In this document: piece after piece, positions 19,641 through 32,193 of the stretch
How the letters are laid out: the number at the start of each line of letters is the position of its first letter
How positions within the stretch are numbered: position 1 is the first letter of the stretch
Assembly (NCBI GenBank): GCA_003255025.1
Contig: QANY01007421.1
Location: 992,001-1,056,000 of the forward strand
Reading direction: 5' to 3'
DNA from: Datisca glomerata
Taxonomy: Eukaryota > Streptophyta > Magnoliopsida > Cucurbitales > Datiscaceae
Length of the DNA: 64,000 bases
Program-made: the position numbers and the translations under genes
Notes under the pieces: generated by a model
What the model was told of the DNA's origin: nothing
The model's input: only the letters and a program-made list of their open reading frames with translations
The model's database searches: none

Positions 19641-21055
19641 CTGTTAAATAATTTTTACCTTTAATTTCCTTTGCAATCGAGAGAAATAGGTTTTTCATTT
19701 TATTCTTCTACTTTTTCACTTTCCCCCTTCTCCTTTGACTTCAACTCAAAATTTAGAGCACATGAGCTCTACCTCCTTTGAATTCTACCTCCAATGCCAA
19801 TTTCTCCCTCTCCGAGGCTCAATGCGGAAGCTCCCCACAAAGATCGCGTAGATCCGAAGGCTCACGTATGAGAAATCTCAAAAATTCATTCACATCGAGT
19901 TGATTCAAGTATCGGGTACGAACTGATCTTCTAAAAAAATTCTAATAAGAAATGCGAAATTCGAAGCCTTTTTGTTTTGTCTAAGGAGATGATGTCGGGG
20001 AATCAACCGGTTGTGGTAAGTAAAGATTGTCTTTTGTTTTGTGTTTGGGTTCCTTTTAGGTAAAAACTGGAATCTTTTCCTTACAGTATTTCCAGGTTTG
20101 TGCCACGCCAGGAAGGAGAGCTTCGTATTGGTTGTGATATCTCCATCGTTGGAGCTGATGCATCAAGTTTGCTCTAATCCTCTATTCAATATTTTTTGTA
20201 TCCTGAAAATTATAGCGGATCACAAAAGATATGCCTAGTCTCATAAAACACTGAAAAGTTGAGATCAAATGTGAAATTCATAGTTGAAGGTTGCTTCAAT
20301 AAATTCCCCAGTGTTTGGCACTCCGAAAGTGGTGGTATCAGTTGGTGTTCCCGTTTTAAAAGAAATATCGTTCCCTCAGAAACTTTACATCCTATCTTTT
20401 TCTTTACAAAGTGGAAAATTAATGTATGGAAAAGGAAATTCGCATAACTTGTTATTGAGGAAGTACGTCTCTTATAAAAAATTTATATATTACTTCTTAG
20501 TTGTATAAATTATATTGGTCAAAATGAAAATGCTCAAGTCAGAGGCAGAGTGTGTTTTCAGTATTATCCAACAATCAACTTTATTATTATTCCAACTTGT
20601 CAAGGTCAACGTTAAATTATCTTAACTTTGGTTTCCTATTATGCAGTTAAACTCCCACAGTTAGTTATTGTTGTAATTAAACTTATTTTTGACAGATTGA
20701 AAATTAATTTGGCTCATAGAGAGATGACCAATCTTATCTACATCACTAGGTCACGTTGCAAGAAGCCACCTTGGGGATGATATAATTTTGTAAGAGGTTT
20801 TATGTCTTCAAATTGAAGTTCTTGCTTCAATATGAGAGTGACCTTACATTTTAGGTAATACCACTTCCATCAAATGATCAATCTTTATGTTTGTACCGAT
20901 CAATCTTCATGTTTGTACCTTAGCTCCTATTTCTCGCACTTATGCTCAAATTTACAACGTTTGGTTACTTTTCTGTGATAAGTAAAAACATTTGATTACT
21001 CCATCATGCATGTTTAAACACATTGTAACTGATAACCTATTCATCAAAATATTTG
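19641..21055 (+). other. Unassigned region with a possible decayed gene start
   Basis: A pyrimidine-rich leader-like stretch (19690-19830) is followed by ATGATGTCGGGGAATCAACC (19988 on), nine codons and a GTAAGT donor. An acceptor (CTTACAG, about 20081-20087) starts a second stretch with one short open run. The layout resembles 5' UTR, first exon and intron of a gene. Nothing beyond is recognisable and stops follow quickly. If real it is a broken gene or captured fragment. Confidence 0.2.
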
Positions 21056-21145
21056 TTTCCATGCCTTCAGTAGATACATCTCCATGATATATAAAAATGA
21101 CAACAATATCTCATCATGGAAATATCTATACTGAAGGCATGGAAA
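21056..21145. ncRNA. MicroRNA-precursor-like hairpin
   Basis: The 33-nt arm 21056-21088 pairs with 21113-21145. The outer 17 bp (TTTCCATGCCTTCAGTA) are perfectly matched, and four mismatches lie towards the 24-nt loop. A 90-nt foldback of this shape is in the size range of small plant miRNA precursors, and the perfect outer part could give a ~21-nt duplex. I do not recognise the sequence as a known miRNA family. A tiny inverted-repeat transposon is an equally good explanation. Confidence 0.35.
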
Positions 21146-22016
21146 TACGGTTGTTGCAATAGAATATTCTTATAAAAAACTCGAATAGGATTGTTGTTTT
21201 CTTGTGTTGAACTATTGGACTAATTTTCCTTATTCTAGAAGGAAAGGAGCTGCATAAAAATGAATGTGTGACATATTCTAGCTGCGACTTGAGATCATCA
21301 TATGCTGACTTGAATTGGATTTGTTGAGACTGAGCGATGGGGATGAAGTCGGATAAATTGGGTCTCTCAAGCCTCTTCCTATTCTCACTTTATGGGGTTG
21401 AAGGAACATCTTTTTAGTAATCATGTTCGTATGATATAAAAAACTAGATTTTTTTATGTTGTCGACGATTAATATGAGATAAAATTTTTCTAGGGAAACA
21501 AAGAACCCAGAGGACGAAGAAGCACCGTGTGCGTGAAAATTGTGCAAATTTAGGAGAAATTTTTATATATTTTCTGCTACAATACAAAAGGTGAGGTATT
21601 TGATGTTCATTGAGTTACTTATTTTGAGGTTTTGGTCTTGTCTATCTCTTTGAAATTTTTTCATTGCTGCAAGTGGAAAAACTGAAATTTTCAAAACTTT
21701 CCTAGTTCAGTTCCTCTAGCAGATTTTGAAACATTAGATAGAGAAGGTCATCATGATTCCCTTTTGATTTATTTTATGTTATGTTACCTCCGCAGATATG
21801 CAGTTATATTTCTTAGAGCGTACATGATATAGCTAGTGTTTGTAAGAGAGAGAAAGAGAAAAAGGCACATATAATCTTTCTTTTGTATTTGATGATAAGT
21901 TACAAGATTACATGTTTTAGCTTCAACATTGTTTTGGCTGGCATACACTCTTTGATGGCTATTCAAGCTGATTGTATTACACTTAACTGTGATTTTTTAT
22001 TTTTAGGCCAAATGAT
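21146..22016. other. Intergenic DNA
   Basis: No supported gene. An acceptor-like TTTTTCTAG at about 21487-21495 precedes a short GC-richer stretch (21496-21550), but both reading frames around it close quickly. Confidence 0.4.
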
Positions 22017-22384
22017 TCCTTTATAAATATGGTGAGTGACAATATATATATTATCGGAGAGAGCTTGAAGAAATGGAAGGGCCTCTAGGAAGAGTACATC
22101 GGAGATGAGAAATGCATTGCAACTTGATCTTGAGGGTAAAAATGATGAGGTTGAAAATAGTCATTAAAAATAGCAAGAGGTTTTAAAATAGGTTATATAT
22201 GCACGCGGTTGTATCGTGCTCTATGAAATGTTTGTGTAGTTATATACAGAAGTGATTTTGAAGTGTATTTTTAGAGTGTTTAGAAGAGATTTGTAACGAA
22301 AAAAGAATATTCATATGTAGTGTTACTAATGAATGAAATATTTTTTAAAAGAGAATTGGAATTAAATTTTTTATGTGATGATGA

Positions 22385-23185
22385 ATTTATTAAGTGTGTG
22401 CAAAAAACTGGCAATGGGTATGAAAATGACCAAAGTGTGTCAAAATAGTTAAATGTATGAAAATGACTAAGTGTGTCAAAATACTTGTGTGAAAAGGGTT
22501 ATTGTGAAAATGACTAAGTACATGAGAATAGTCAAGTTTCATCTAAACAAGTACATGAAAAAGACAGTGTAGAAAATTACTAAGTTACTAAAATTTGCTA
22601 AGTGTATATCGTACGTTGTAAAAATTGCTAAGCGTGTGTAAAAATATCTAAGTGCATGAAAATATGACTAAGTGTGTGAGAGTAGCTAGGAGTATCAAAA
22701 CAAGTACATGAAAATGCCAAAGTATGAGAAAATTACTAAGTAAATGAAAATATGGCTAAGTGTTTAAATTGGTGAAGTTGTGAAAATGATCAAGTCACAA
22801 AAATGATCAAGTGTGTGAAAATGCTTAATTTTACAAGTTAAAAATTGAGAAATGATCAAGTGTGTGAAAATTGCTGAGTTTATAAAAATTTGAGAAAATA
22901 ACCGAGTGTGTGAACGTATTTAAATCCATAAAACCTATCAAGCGTGAAAATAGTTAAATGTATAAAATGTGAGAAAATGAGTAATATATGAAAATGACTA
23001 AGTGTATGAAAATAATCAAGTTAATGAAAATGACTAAGTGTCAAAATACTAAGTGTTTAAAAATAATTAAGTGTGAAAATTGTTAAGTGTGTGAAGATAT
23101 CTAAGTGTATTAAAATTATTAAGTATATAAAAATAATTAAGTGTGTGAAAATGATTATGTGTATGAAAATAGTTAAGTGTTTCAA
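22385..23185 (+). repeat. AAGTGTGTGAAAATG tandem array in copy B
   Basis: About 800 bp of degenerate 17-21 bp units with the same consensus as in copy A, for example CTAAGTGTGTGAAAATAG. The high divergence between units indicates age. Confidence 0.75.
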
Positions 23186-24439
23186 TATTTATAAAATAAA
23201 AGGTTATATTAAAATTTAATATTTAATTACAAACTTTTAACGGATAAGTTTGAATTGATAGTAGAATATGATCATGAGAGTTATACATATTCCTTAAACC
23301 AAAAAATAAGAATCGATTATCATAATATCATGACCTATAATTATACATGGTGAAAACTCGTCTTACTTGATACTTGTCACAACAATATTATCAATGACAA
23401 TTTTTATCAAGTTTATGAATAAGTGTTCATTTACTTCAAGAATTCTTACTTAATCCAATCTAATTTCACATATAAGTGAATATAATAGTGTGATCTACAA
23501 CAAAGTACATGTGTTCACCTAAAATGGCTTCAAGTGGCCATGTTGGTCTAGGGTTATAAATTAAAAATATACATGAGGTTATTTTACAGATTTTATGGGG
23601 TTATAATTATAAAATAAAATGTTAAATTTCAAATTTTAATATTTAATTACAAACTTTTAGTGGATAAATTCGATTTAACAGTAGAATATGACCTTAAAGA
23701 TTATACGTGTTCATCAAACCGATAAATAAGAACTATCGACAATCATAACATCACGACCTGTAAAATTATATGGTGAAAGCCTGTCTCGTTTAATACTTAT
23801 CACAAAAGCACAACAACGTTATCAATAACTAAGTCCGTGACAAAATCACGTTATATAATTTTGCATGGTGAGTGTGTGAAAATGACAAAGTATATAAACA
23901 ATGTATATATGATTCTCATTAAAAAGGATTTATCAACCATGTCATTTTTAGGGGAATTATCTTTTTGTGAGTAGTGTGATGTTTCATAGATTTGAATAAT
24001 CCATATATGATCGTGATGTGTCACATATGAATCGATAAATATAAGACATAATAGTATATAAAATGATAAATGTAAGACATAATTGTATGAAAGAAAGAGA
24101 GAGATCTAGAATTTATATCCATATATAATTGTACGACATACTTATTAATTTCAATTCTATACGTGAACCGAGATTTAGGGTTATATATGTTCGTTAAATG
24201 GTGAAAAATTATTCTACTTGATACTTGTCATAAAATCATAACAACATAATAAAATATATGTTCTTAAGCGTTTATGAATAAGTGTTCAATTGTTTTGACA
24301 ATTCTTTACTTAATTCAATCTAATTTAAAATATAAGTGAAAGTACTTAATGTTCGTACTGAAAAATCTAGAATCTTGATAACTTTGTTTGCAATTAATTG
24401 AGTATACCCTGATCAATTTTAAAAAATTAAATTTGTTGC

Positions 24440-25255
24440 AAAACCACCGTAAAAAAGTCCTAAAACCATTGTATTGAGGAAAAATCACCGGAAAATAGTA
24501 AAACTGCCGTAAAATTGAAAAACCCGCGGTATAGGGACAAAAACCGCCGGTATAGGATGCATAAACTGCCGCTAAAGGTAGAGAAACTGGTGGTGTAGAG
24601 CATAAAAAATGCCGGTAAAAGATTCAAAATCGCTGGTATAAAGTCATCGAAAAATACAATAACAATTGGTATATGATGTACAAATCGTCGGTATAGTGCA
24701 CGGGGTTCACCTATAATGTAGAGGGGTTCACAAAAAATGTAAAGGAGATCAGTTAAAATGTAGTGAGGTTCACCTAAATGTATAAAATTAATATTTCTTA
24801 AAGTGGTTCACCAAAAAATATATAGAGGTTCATAAAAAATGTACAGGAGTTCACATTAAATGTAGTGAGGTTCATCAAATCGAACAAAATTAATAATTTG
24901 TACATTTTGATGAACTCTTCTACATTCAAAGTGAACTCCTATACGTATTTGATAAACTCAATATATTTTTTGGTGAAACCCTCTAAAAATTATTCTCACT
25001 ATATTTAAGGTGAACATTTGTACATATTTAGTGAACCTTTATACATTTTTTGTGAATCCCTCCAAGTATTATTAAATTTACATGTTTGGTAAACCACACT
25101 ACACTCAAGGTGAATCCATGTACATATTTGGTGAGTTGATATACATTTTTTGTGAACCCCTCTAAAAATAATTAGTTTTGTACGTTTTGGTAAACCCCAC
25201 TACATTCAATGTGAACCTTTATATATACTTAGTAAACCTCTATACATTTTTATAG
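24440..25255. repeat. ACCGCCGGTATA array and inverted GTGAACC array in copy B
   Basis: Units around AAAACCGCCGGTATAGG run from about 24440 to 24690. Then GGTTCACC-type units (24700-24890) switch to the reverse-complement orientation GGTGAACC-type (24905-25250), with the turn near 24890-24910. Copy A shows the same inversion of orientation. Confidence 0.65.
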
Positions 25256-25498
25256 ATAAAATTTTAAAATTTTAAATTTTGACCTGTGACCGGCTGGCCA
25301 CGTGTGACCCGAATTACTCCAAATTAATTCAAGGGCCACAATGACCAGTATACATGCTGGGAATTTCTTTCTGGCATGATAAAATCTTCCCCAAACACAA
25401 TGTGATATTAGATTAATCTAGGCTTTAAAAAAAATAACGGTGTATATTGGTTTAGTATGAAAAACTAAAAAAAATATTATTTTAACTTAATCACAATC

Positions 25499-26160
25499 GT
25501 GCTTTTCTATTCGGTTCAGAAGGCTCTTCGGGCTCCTGGCAATTCATATTCTAATTGCAGTGTTAATCAGGTGCCTACCTCGACGGGTGGGGTTATTCAG
25601 GCTGATTTTCACCGCTTTTCAGAAGCTGATTTAGGGACTGGTGTGAACTATTTCTCTGATTTGCACTCCCTTCTGATCTATTTTGGGCTGAAGGTTGTTG
25701 GTATCTTTTCTTGGATGGAGCTTGGAATGTCCAGAGTAAGCAAGCAGGACTGGGGTGGGTTCTATGGGATCCGGGTGGCAAAATATACAGGTTCAGTTCT
25801 AAACATTTAAATCTCATTTATGATGCATTTTTAGCTGAATCTCTTGCTCTCCGTTGGGGTCATGAGGAAATAAATCATCTTCCGTTCGACTCTATTAAGA
25901 TATTTTTTTACTCGAAAGTTCTCATGGATTTGCTGACTAATTCTAAGGGTTCTAGCAATGTTGCAGATACGGTGATTGCAGACATTCTTCAGTTGAGCAT
26001 TAAGATGAAGATGTTATCTTTTAACTTTTGTCCTATATCCTTTAATAGTTTCGCTGACAGGATTGTTGAATTCGGTATTAATTATTCCATTAATATTGTT
26101 AGTTTTGTTCCTTTTACTGCGGGTAATTTTTCTAGTTTGTTTTCGAGCTCTTCTGTGTAG
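25499..26160 (+). pseudogene. LINE RNase H remnant (RVT_3 type)
   Basis: Two overlapping frames (25499-25810 and 25711-26160) are needed. The second reads LDGAWNVQSKQAGLGWVLWD, then AFLAESLALRWG, and later a SFADRIVEFG block. These are the D, E and substrate-contact regions of the RNase H that ends plant LINE ORF2 proteins. The third acidic site reads IKIFFYSKVL instead of a D-containing block, so it is probably inactive. An A-rich run near 26182-26192 may be the element tail. Nothing of the RT is present, so this is a strongly 5'-truncated copy. Confidence 0.75.
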
Positions 26161-26339
26161 TAATGAGTACTTTTCTGTTGGCAAAAAAAAAATCTCTTCC
26201 AATGTATTCAAGTTTTCATGGTTGTTATTTAATATGAGTAATATATCATGATGAGAGTGCCTTTTCCGCTCCACTACTGAACATATCCTATTATGTTGGA
26301 TCTCAACATGCATTGAAGGTCGCGTGAGCCCACTGAACG

Positions 26340-27540
26340 AATTATTTTGTTAAATGTAAATATATTAATCAAAAGATACACATATGTAAGGGTCATACCC
26401 ATATATACAACATGCACTTTAGTGTTTAGGTTCAAAGCTAGATTGATAATAAAAATACAATATACTGTAAAATTAGGAGTGACTAATTACAATAAACACC
26501 ACAGGACAGATACAATACAGAAATCACAAAGGGAAATGACAAACATAACCAAATCAAGAGAAAATTACTCTAGCGAAAAACCAACACAACAACCAACAAA
26601 CAAACCAACATAGTCCAATACCTAGCTTAACACCTCAAACAGTTACCAAGGTACACCAAAATACGCAAACAGACTAATCTACAGTGGTGCAAACATAAAA
26701 TCGAGAATCGAAAAGAGACCGATACCACAAAATAAAATTAATCTGGTGATCACACCGGGATCCTTCAAGCGGCTATAGATACGACCCTAGCTAGGAGTGT
26801 TCAGGCCATCGATACAAATCCAACCTAAGATTTGAAAGACCATCTTGGAAATAAGACACAGTCGGAGCGGAGTCCAGACCTAAAGCACCGTCGAGGTTCG
26901 AAACAGAGGCAGAAAACTGCACAGGCAGACGGAGGGGAGAAGGCAAGTCCGGTAGAAAAGTCTCTTCCATCCATGGCGAGATCTGGTAACAATCCGAGGG
27001 AAAATAGTGACCACGAACATGGTGAAAATAGGGCAAATCGAGCACAAACCAATTTTAATTTCGACAACCACGCGCAAGAGAGACAAAGTCAGACCAGAGC
27101 CACCACCATGTCTCTAAGGTATCCGTGAAAAGTAGACACGAGCTCACCATCGAGACCCATGGTCTAATCTTCAAGACTCTGTAGTTTAAACGCTAGCCTT
27201 ACCTTACCACTGAATTATAGCCAAACGACACCAAACGCCGACGAATGACAAATCAGAGACAACGAATAACAAACAGCCAAGAACCTCAATCGTGAGTTTC
27301 CGAGCCACTCTCTCCAAGACGTTACAGATCTATATAAGCAAGGCCTTCTAGCGCCACCCTTTTTGCTGGAGAAGGAAATAGAGGGGGAGGGAGCCAGCCC
27401 TAAGCTCGTCAGAGTGGAGGGCCAGGCTCAGTGGCAGATCGTGAAAATGGGGGTTAAAGCAGCGAAGATGGTTTTGTGTTTCTAGAGAGAGGTGAGAGAG
27501 ACTCTCTCTCTCTAACCCTAATTGCAAAGTTTTAGATATT
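26340..27540 (-). other. Unclassified GC-richer block, possibly a non-coding retroelement
   Basis: On the minus strand it starts with a CT/GA leader ending near 27470-27530 (TTAGGGTTAGAGAGAGAG), passes through GC-richer sequence and ends in a TTGGTTTGTTTGTTGG tract near 26590-26612. That layout resembles a transcript unit or an internally deleted LINE with only its untranslated ends. On the + strand there is a TATA-like TCTATATAAGCAAGG at 27331-27345. Overlapping open frames at 26791-27128 on both strands have no recognisable domain. Confidence 0.3.
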
Positions 27541-28100
27541 GTTCATTTTTTCTGAACATATCATTTTTAAAAAAAAAATTATATATCGATTTTTAGCCCT
27601 TTTGATATTTATGACACTATTGACATTAAACTGCAATCCCAACAAAAGTTTAAGTTTTAGTATTTTTTTTATTTCTTTTCAGTTTCAACCCATTTGTTTT
27701 TTGAATTTTATCCATTTAATCTCAGGTCCCTAACATTTTTTTACTACTATTTTACTCTCTCTTCCACCATTCACACATTTATCGACCCCTACTTTCACAC
27801 CAGACTCAAATCTCTAACCGTAGCTCATTCCTCTTTTCATTTTCTTTAATTTCCCTAACAAATTTCTCTCTCTCTCTCTCTCTNCTCCCGTTCACTCAGT
27901 GATGTAGGATCTTTATATTTTCAGCTCTTTTGCCGTCCTTTACTCGCGTTTAAATTATGATGGATGATTAGGGATGGTTGGACTAGGATTTAGAAGTAAA
28001 TAAGTTGGGAAAATTAGGCTTATGATACGGCAAGTAAAATCAGGAAAGAGCTAGGCTGTTTAAGGGTTATGAATAGTAACATGAACAATGTCATGAACAA
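27541..28100. other. AT-rich DNA with a (TC)n repeat and one unresolved base
   Basis: No gene. A (TC)n microsatellite spans about 27865-27883. The only N in the window is at 27884, next to that repeat, so it is probably an assembly or sequencing gap in the microsatellite. Confidence 0.6.
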
Positions 28101-28149
28101 TGAATTTGATAAACAAACCCTAAGCAATCACGCTTAGTTTTCTAAGCAA

Positions 28150-28698
28150 TCATATTTAGGGTTGTTGGGTTTGAAATTTAACCTAATTAAACATGCTATA
28201 CACCATAAATTATAAGATTGATATGTTTCTATGAAATTCATCAAACCCTAATTTTAGATATGTATTCCAATTTGATTTCAATTAGAAAATGATATAGAGA
28301 ATTTAATTGTAAAAGACTTACCAGGTTCGGTAGATAATGGAATGACAAATTGATGGATCAAATCTTCTAAATTGACAAAATCCATTAAGTTCTTCTCTAA
28401 GATATTTTCTTGAAAGAATAAAGATAACAGTTTAAAGAAAACTGGTTTTCTTGTGTAATTTGGAGAATATAACCATTTTAAATAACTTAATAGTTAATAA
28501 CTATTGATATTTTTAATTTGACCATTCAATAAATTAAAATATCATTTATGGTATCCATATATTAGTTCCATGATAATTATGCCCATAAACTTTAGAACTT
28601 TAATTTTTAAATTAGATCACTTTAATTAGGCTAATTCAAAAATAGCACAACACATTTAATTTTACATGCATGATCCCACATGTTGAATTTTTTCAACA
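28150..28698 (-). repeat. 3' LTR of copia element 1
   Basis: It ends at CAACA (28694-28698), next to CTCTCCCACT (28699-28708). On the minus strand that is the polypurine tract AGTGGGAGAG directly before TGTTG. The last 18 bp (28681-28698) form a small palindrome, TGTTGAA....TTCAACA. The left boundary is approximate, taken from the limit of similarity to the other LTR. Confidence 0.75.
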
Positions 28699-28708
28699 CT
28701 CTCCCACT

Positions 28709-29237
28709 AGGCCACGTATGTTACCTTATAAATGTGTTTAACTTTATAAGCTTCCAATTTGCTATCTCAAACATAAGGTATATCTGAAACAATCTTGTCC
28801 ATTGACTACATTAACATAGGATCAAAGAGGTCTTCGTTACCTTTGTTGTAACTAAACCCATCAATTAATCATATATATCAATACTATCAAATGACATAGA
28901 TCAATCATGGATGCGTAGCATGAAAAATTACATGCAATGTGATGTATACATGTCTATTTCCACTGGTACTACTTTACTTTAGTGAGGTCAACAATAACAC
29001 AATGTTACATAGTGGAATGAACTGAATAACTTTATTTCTGATAAAAAATATCAAATAGATAAATTCGTAAAACACAACGTAAAACAATAAATAAACTCCC
29101 ACTAAACCATGACATCCTCAAACAACATAATACCAATATGAGCAGTGTGCTTGTGAAAGACCGTGGGCGGTAATCCCTTAGTGAGCAAATCCGCTATTAT
29201 GGAGTTTGTCCCAATATACTCTATAAACATCTTAGCA
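28709..29237 (-). pseudogene. Copia 1 RNase H tail and 3' untranslated region
   Basis: Reading down from 29237 on the minus strand gives FIEYIGTNSIIADLLTKGLP and then VFHKHTAH, the usual end of a copia polyprotein. About 400 bp of untranslated sequence follows to the polypurine tract. The frame joins, across the CACTA insertion, to the block REKVQG at 36422-36440. Confidence 0.75.
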
Positions 29238-29545
29238 CACTACAAGAAAAAACATGGTAAAAGTTTTAGCGGCGGTTTTTAAAAACCGCTGCTAAATAGT
29301 GTACTTTAAACCGCCATCATATCTAGGAACAATAAATAATAAAATAGAAAATTAAGAAAATAGAAGGATTAACAATTTGCAACCACCGCTAAAAGTCTTT
29401 TAAATCCCCATTTCCTTTCCCAACCTACAATTTACATCTCTTTTCTCTCTCAAAACCCTAAGGGTGATTTGCAGCGATTTCGAGCTCCTCTACCCGCCTC
29501 TGTCGATCACCGGTAATCTTGTCTCTTCCCCGTCACTCTTCGTCG

Positions 29546-31330
29546 TAGAAGAAATGGCTGCTAATTCTTATCAATGGCTAACTGAGCGTAATGTACCAAG
29601 AAAGACTCATGGAGTTCATGAGGTAGATGCACTTACTGCCCTCACATCTTAAGTAGCTACACTTTCAACGCAATTTAGCTCCTTCACTGCCAATGCTAGT
29701 GCAGGTCATGTGACACAGGAAGTTTGTGAATTATGTAATGGACCTCACCCTAGCACTGAATGTCAAGCTGGAATTCCATTTACTCCTTCTCAATCAGGCT
29801 CTGTTAATTTTGTTGAGAACTACAACCAAGGATGGGGAAATCACCCCATACGTGGAAGAATAATCAGAATGTGATTAATCCATCAGTTGCAACTTAGCCT
29901 CAACAACCTAAAATTAATCTAGAAGATGCTATTGCCTAGCTCGTAGTTAATATTACTCAATTTATGGTAAGAACTGATGCTACACTTCAAAGGCAAGAAG
30001 CAAGTATTCAGAGGCAAGAAACTAGTATTCAGAGTCAAGCTGCATCAATTAAGAATTTGTAGCTTCAATTGGGTTAACTTTCAGAAATACTCACACAAAG
30101 ATCACAAGGTTCTCTACCGAGAAACACCGAAAGGAATCCAAAAGAACAAGTAAACACCATTACTCTTCGCAGTGGCAAGGAGTTAGCAAAACCTCTGGAA
30201 GCCACTGTTGAAAATTTTCAACCAATTGAAGCAAAAATTGAGACAATAGATGATGTTCTTACCAAAAGCTCAGAAAAGAAGAAAGGTAAGCCTAAGTTAA
30301 AGCTCTTTAATGATAATCCTCCACCATATGTTCCACCTATTCCATACCCTCAGTGGTTCCAAAAGTAAAAATTGAACAAGCAGTATTCTCAGTTTCTTGA
30401 TGTGTTTAGGAAACTACATATTAACATCCTTTTTACTATTGCTATGGAACAAATGCCGAGCTATGTCAAATTCATGAAGGATATTCTCTTAAACAAGAGA
30501 AAGCTAGAGGAGTATGAGACAGTTACACTTACTGAGGAGTGTAGTGCTATCTTGCAGAATAAATTGTCTCCAAAGTTAAAGGACCCTGGGAGTTTTACTA
30601 TTCCTTGCACCATTGAGAATTCATATTTTGAAAAAGCTTTATGTAATCTTGGGGCTGATATCAATTTGATGCCGTATTCAGTTTACAAGAAGCTAGGGAT
30701 TGGGGAAGCTAAGCTTATGAAAGTATCTTTATATAGCTTATCGATCTTTCAGATATCCATTGGGGATTATTGAGGATGTTTTAATAAAGGTGGATAAATT
30801 TATCTTCCCAACTGATTTTATTGTTCTTGACATAGAGGAAAACCAAGAAATTTCAATTATTCTTGGTAGACCATTTTTAGCTACGGGAAGAACTCTGATT
30901 GATGTGCAAAACGGGGAACTTATTCTTAGAGTGCAAGATGATCAGGTAATTTTTAATGTCTTCAAAGCAATCAAACATCCAAATGATATGAATAGTTGTT
31001 TGCGGCTGGATAATGCAGAATTTGGAGAAGGTAAACTTAGACACCTATCATTTATTGAAAAATCATCAGTGTTAGACTTCCACCTTCGGTACACCTTTAT
31101 GGGATAAGCATCCACTCTGCCTGTCATTATTTCTGTTTTGTTAAATGATGAGCAAGAAGGCAAGTTGCTGAGGGTTTTGAGAGAGCAACAAATGGTCTTA
31201 GGCTAGTCAATTTCTAACACAAAGGGAATTCTCAAATCAGTGGACAATAGGTGAAGTCTGGATGATCATTATGTCTGGCTGAAGACATTAAAGCAAGCGC
31301 TACCGGGACAGTGAGTACTTCCTCAACCAT
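29546..31330 (+). pseudogene. Ty3/gypsy Athila-type gag-protease fragment
   Basis: From VEEMAANSYQWLTERN (29548 on), through a C-x2-C knuckle-like piece (29728-29770) and the block TITLRSGKELAKPLE (about 30155-30200), the sequence follows Athila gag. The frames 30372-30773 and 30760-31107 carry the aspartic protease region (ALCNLGADINLMPYSVYKKL, IILGRPFLATGRTLIDVQNG). About 40 codons of the region before the RT follow, then a jump to the untranslated stretch usually found after pol (GTCTGGCTGA at 31270). RT and integrase are missing. The fragment starts exactly where the CACTA end sequence breaks off (29545/29546). Confidence 0.8.
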
Positions 31331-31589
31331 AACAGATACATATTGAGTGCCATGGGCTAGCAACAGGATCATGATTAGTAGAGTTTATAGTCATGGTTAT
31401 ATACGTCTTACATTAATACATACATGGTCTCATGAACAGAGAGTATGGGGAAGAAGGAACTTACGGTAAGGGAGCAAGCACAGGAGCTCCTGGTGACAAC
31501 AGCAGTGTATATGTGCAGGTGTGATCAGAACAGTAAAAGAAATAAGAGAGAAGAGAGAGAGAGTAAGGCAAACTTAAGAGCTCAACACA

Positions 31590-32193
31590 TGAACATTGGA
31601 AGGCAAAGTTCATTGATGGCCTCCCAAGTCTTTTTGCTGAAAGAGTAAGAAGAAAACTACGTGATAAGCATGATCAAATGGACATTCCTTATGATCAATA
31701 TACGTATGGACATTTTATTGCCCTAGTAATAGAAGAAGGACTAGGATTATGCAATGATATGAAACTTCAACATATGATGAAGAATCAGAATCTTGACAAC
31801 AGAAAAGAATTAGGTGAATTCTGTGATCAATTTGCCTATGATACAAAAATCCATTATCCAACCACTTCTTCTTCATCTAAGTCTCCTAGGATTTCCTCAA
31901 AACATCCTAAACCGCATAAAAAATACTTTTCCAAAAAGAAATTTAGACATAAAGAATCCAAATATAGACCCCAACCACATCAGAAGTCTCATAACAGCAA
32001 AGTCAAAGCCATCTGTTATAAGTGTGGCTTAACTGGACATTTTGCCAACAAATGCCGATCTAAGTTCAAAAGAAAACTTCATGAGTTAGCTCCCGATGAA
32101 GAAACAAAACAAAAGATTCTGAACTGCCTCTCTGAAGACAGTTCCACTACTAATTTAGATGATGACGTTGCATATATTTTGTTCAAGACCTAG
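31590..32193 (+). pseudogene. Pararetroviral capsid-region fragment with zinc knuckle
   Basis: A frame open from 31678 to 32193, with related sequence in another frame from about 31590. The C-terminal half is rich in lysine, serine and histidine and holds one C-x2-C-x4-H-x4-C knuckle (about 32014-32055), followed by an acidic end. In the family this region packages viral nucleic acid. The N-terminal two thirds of the capsid are absent and a frameshift lies near 31650. Its C-terminus overlaps the following RT frame. Confidence 0.7.

Larger units (their letters stand above)
22017..25400 (+). repeat. Composite minisatellite repeat, copy B
   Basis: It has the same series of blocks as copy A. The head CTTTATAAATATGG...TTATCGGAGAGAG at 22017 matches 12724. 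The AAGTGTGTGAAAATG array is at 22385-23185, followed by block 23190-23480, which is repeated at 23570-23830 and in part at 24160-24330. Then come an ACCGCCGGTATA array and a GTGAACC/GGTTCACC array, with an end near GGCATGATAAAAT (25371-25383). Arrays differ in copy number and the GC-rich insert of copy A is missing. No coding frame is visible. Confidence 0.6.

Noticed and set aside
20041..20238. Possible DEAD-box helicase motif (SPSLEL in place of PTREL)
   Set aside because: The match is a few residues, no other helicase motif is nearby, and stops follow quickly.
26791..27128. Several overlapping open frames on both strands
   Set aside because: Frames overlap in all phases of a GC-richer non-coding block and show no domain on either strand.
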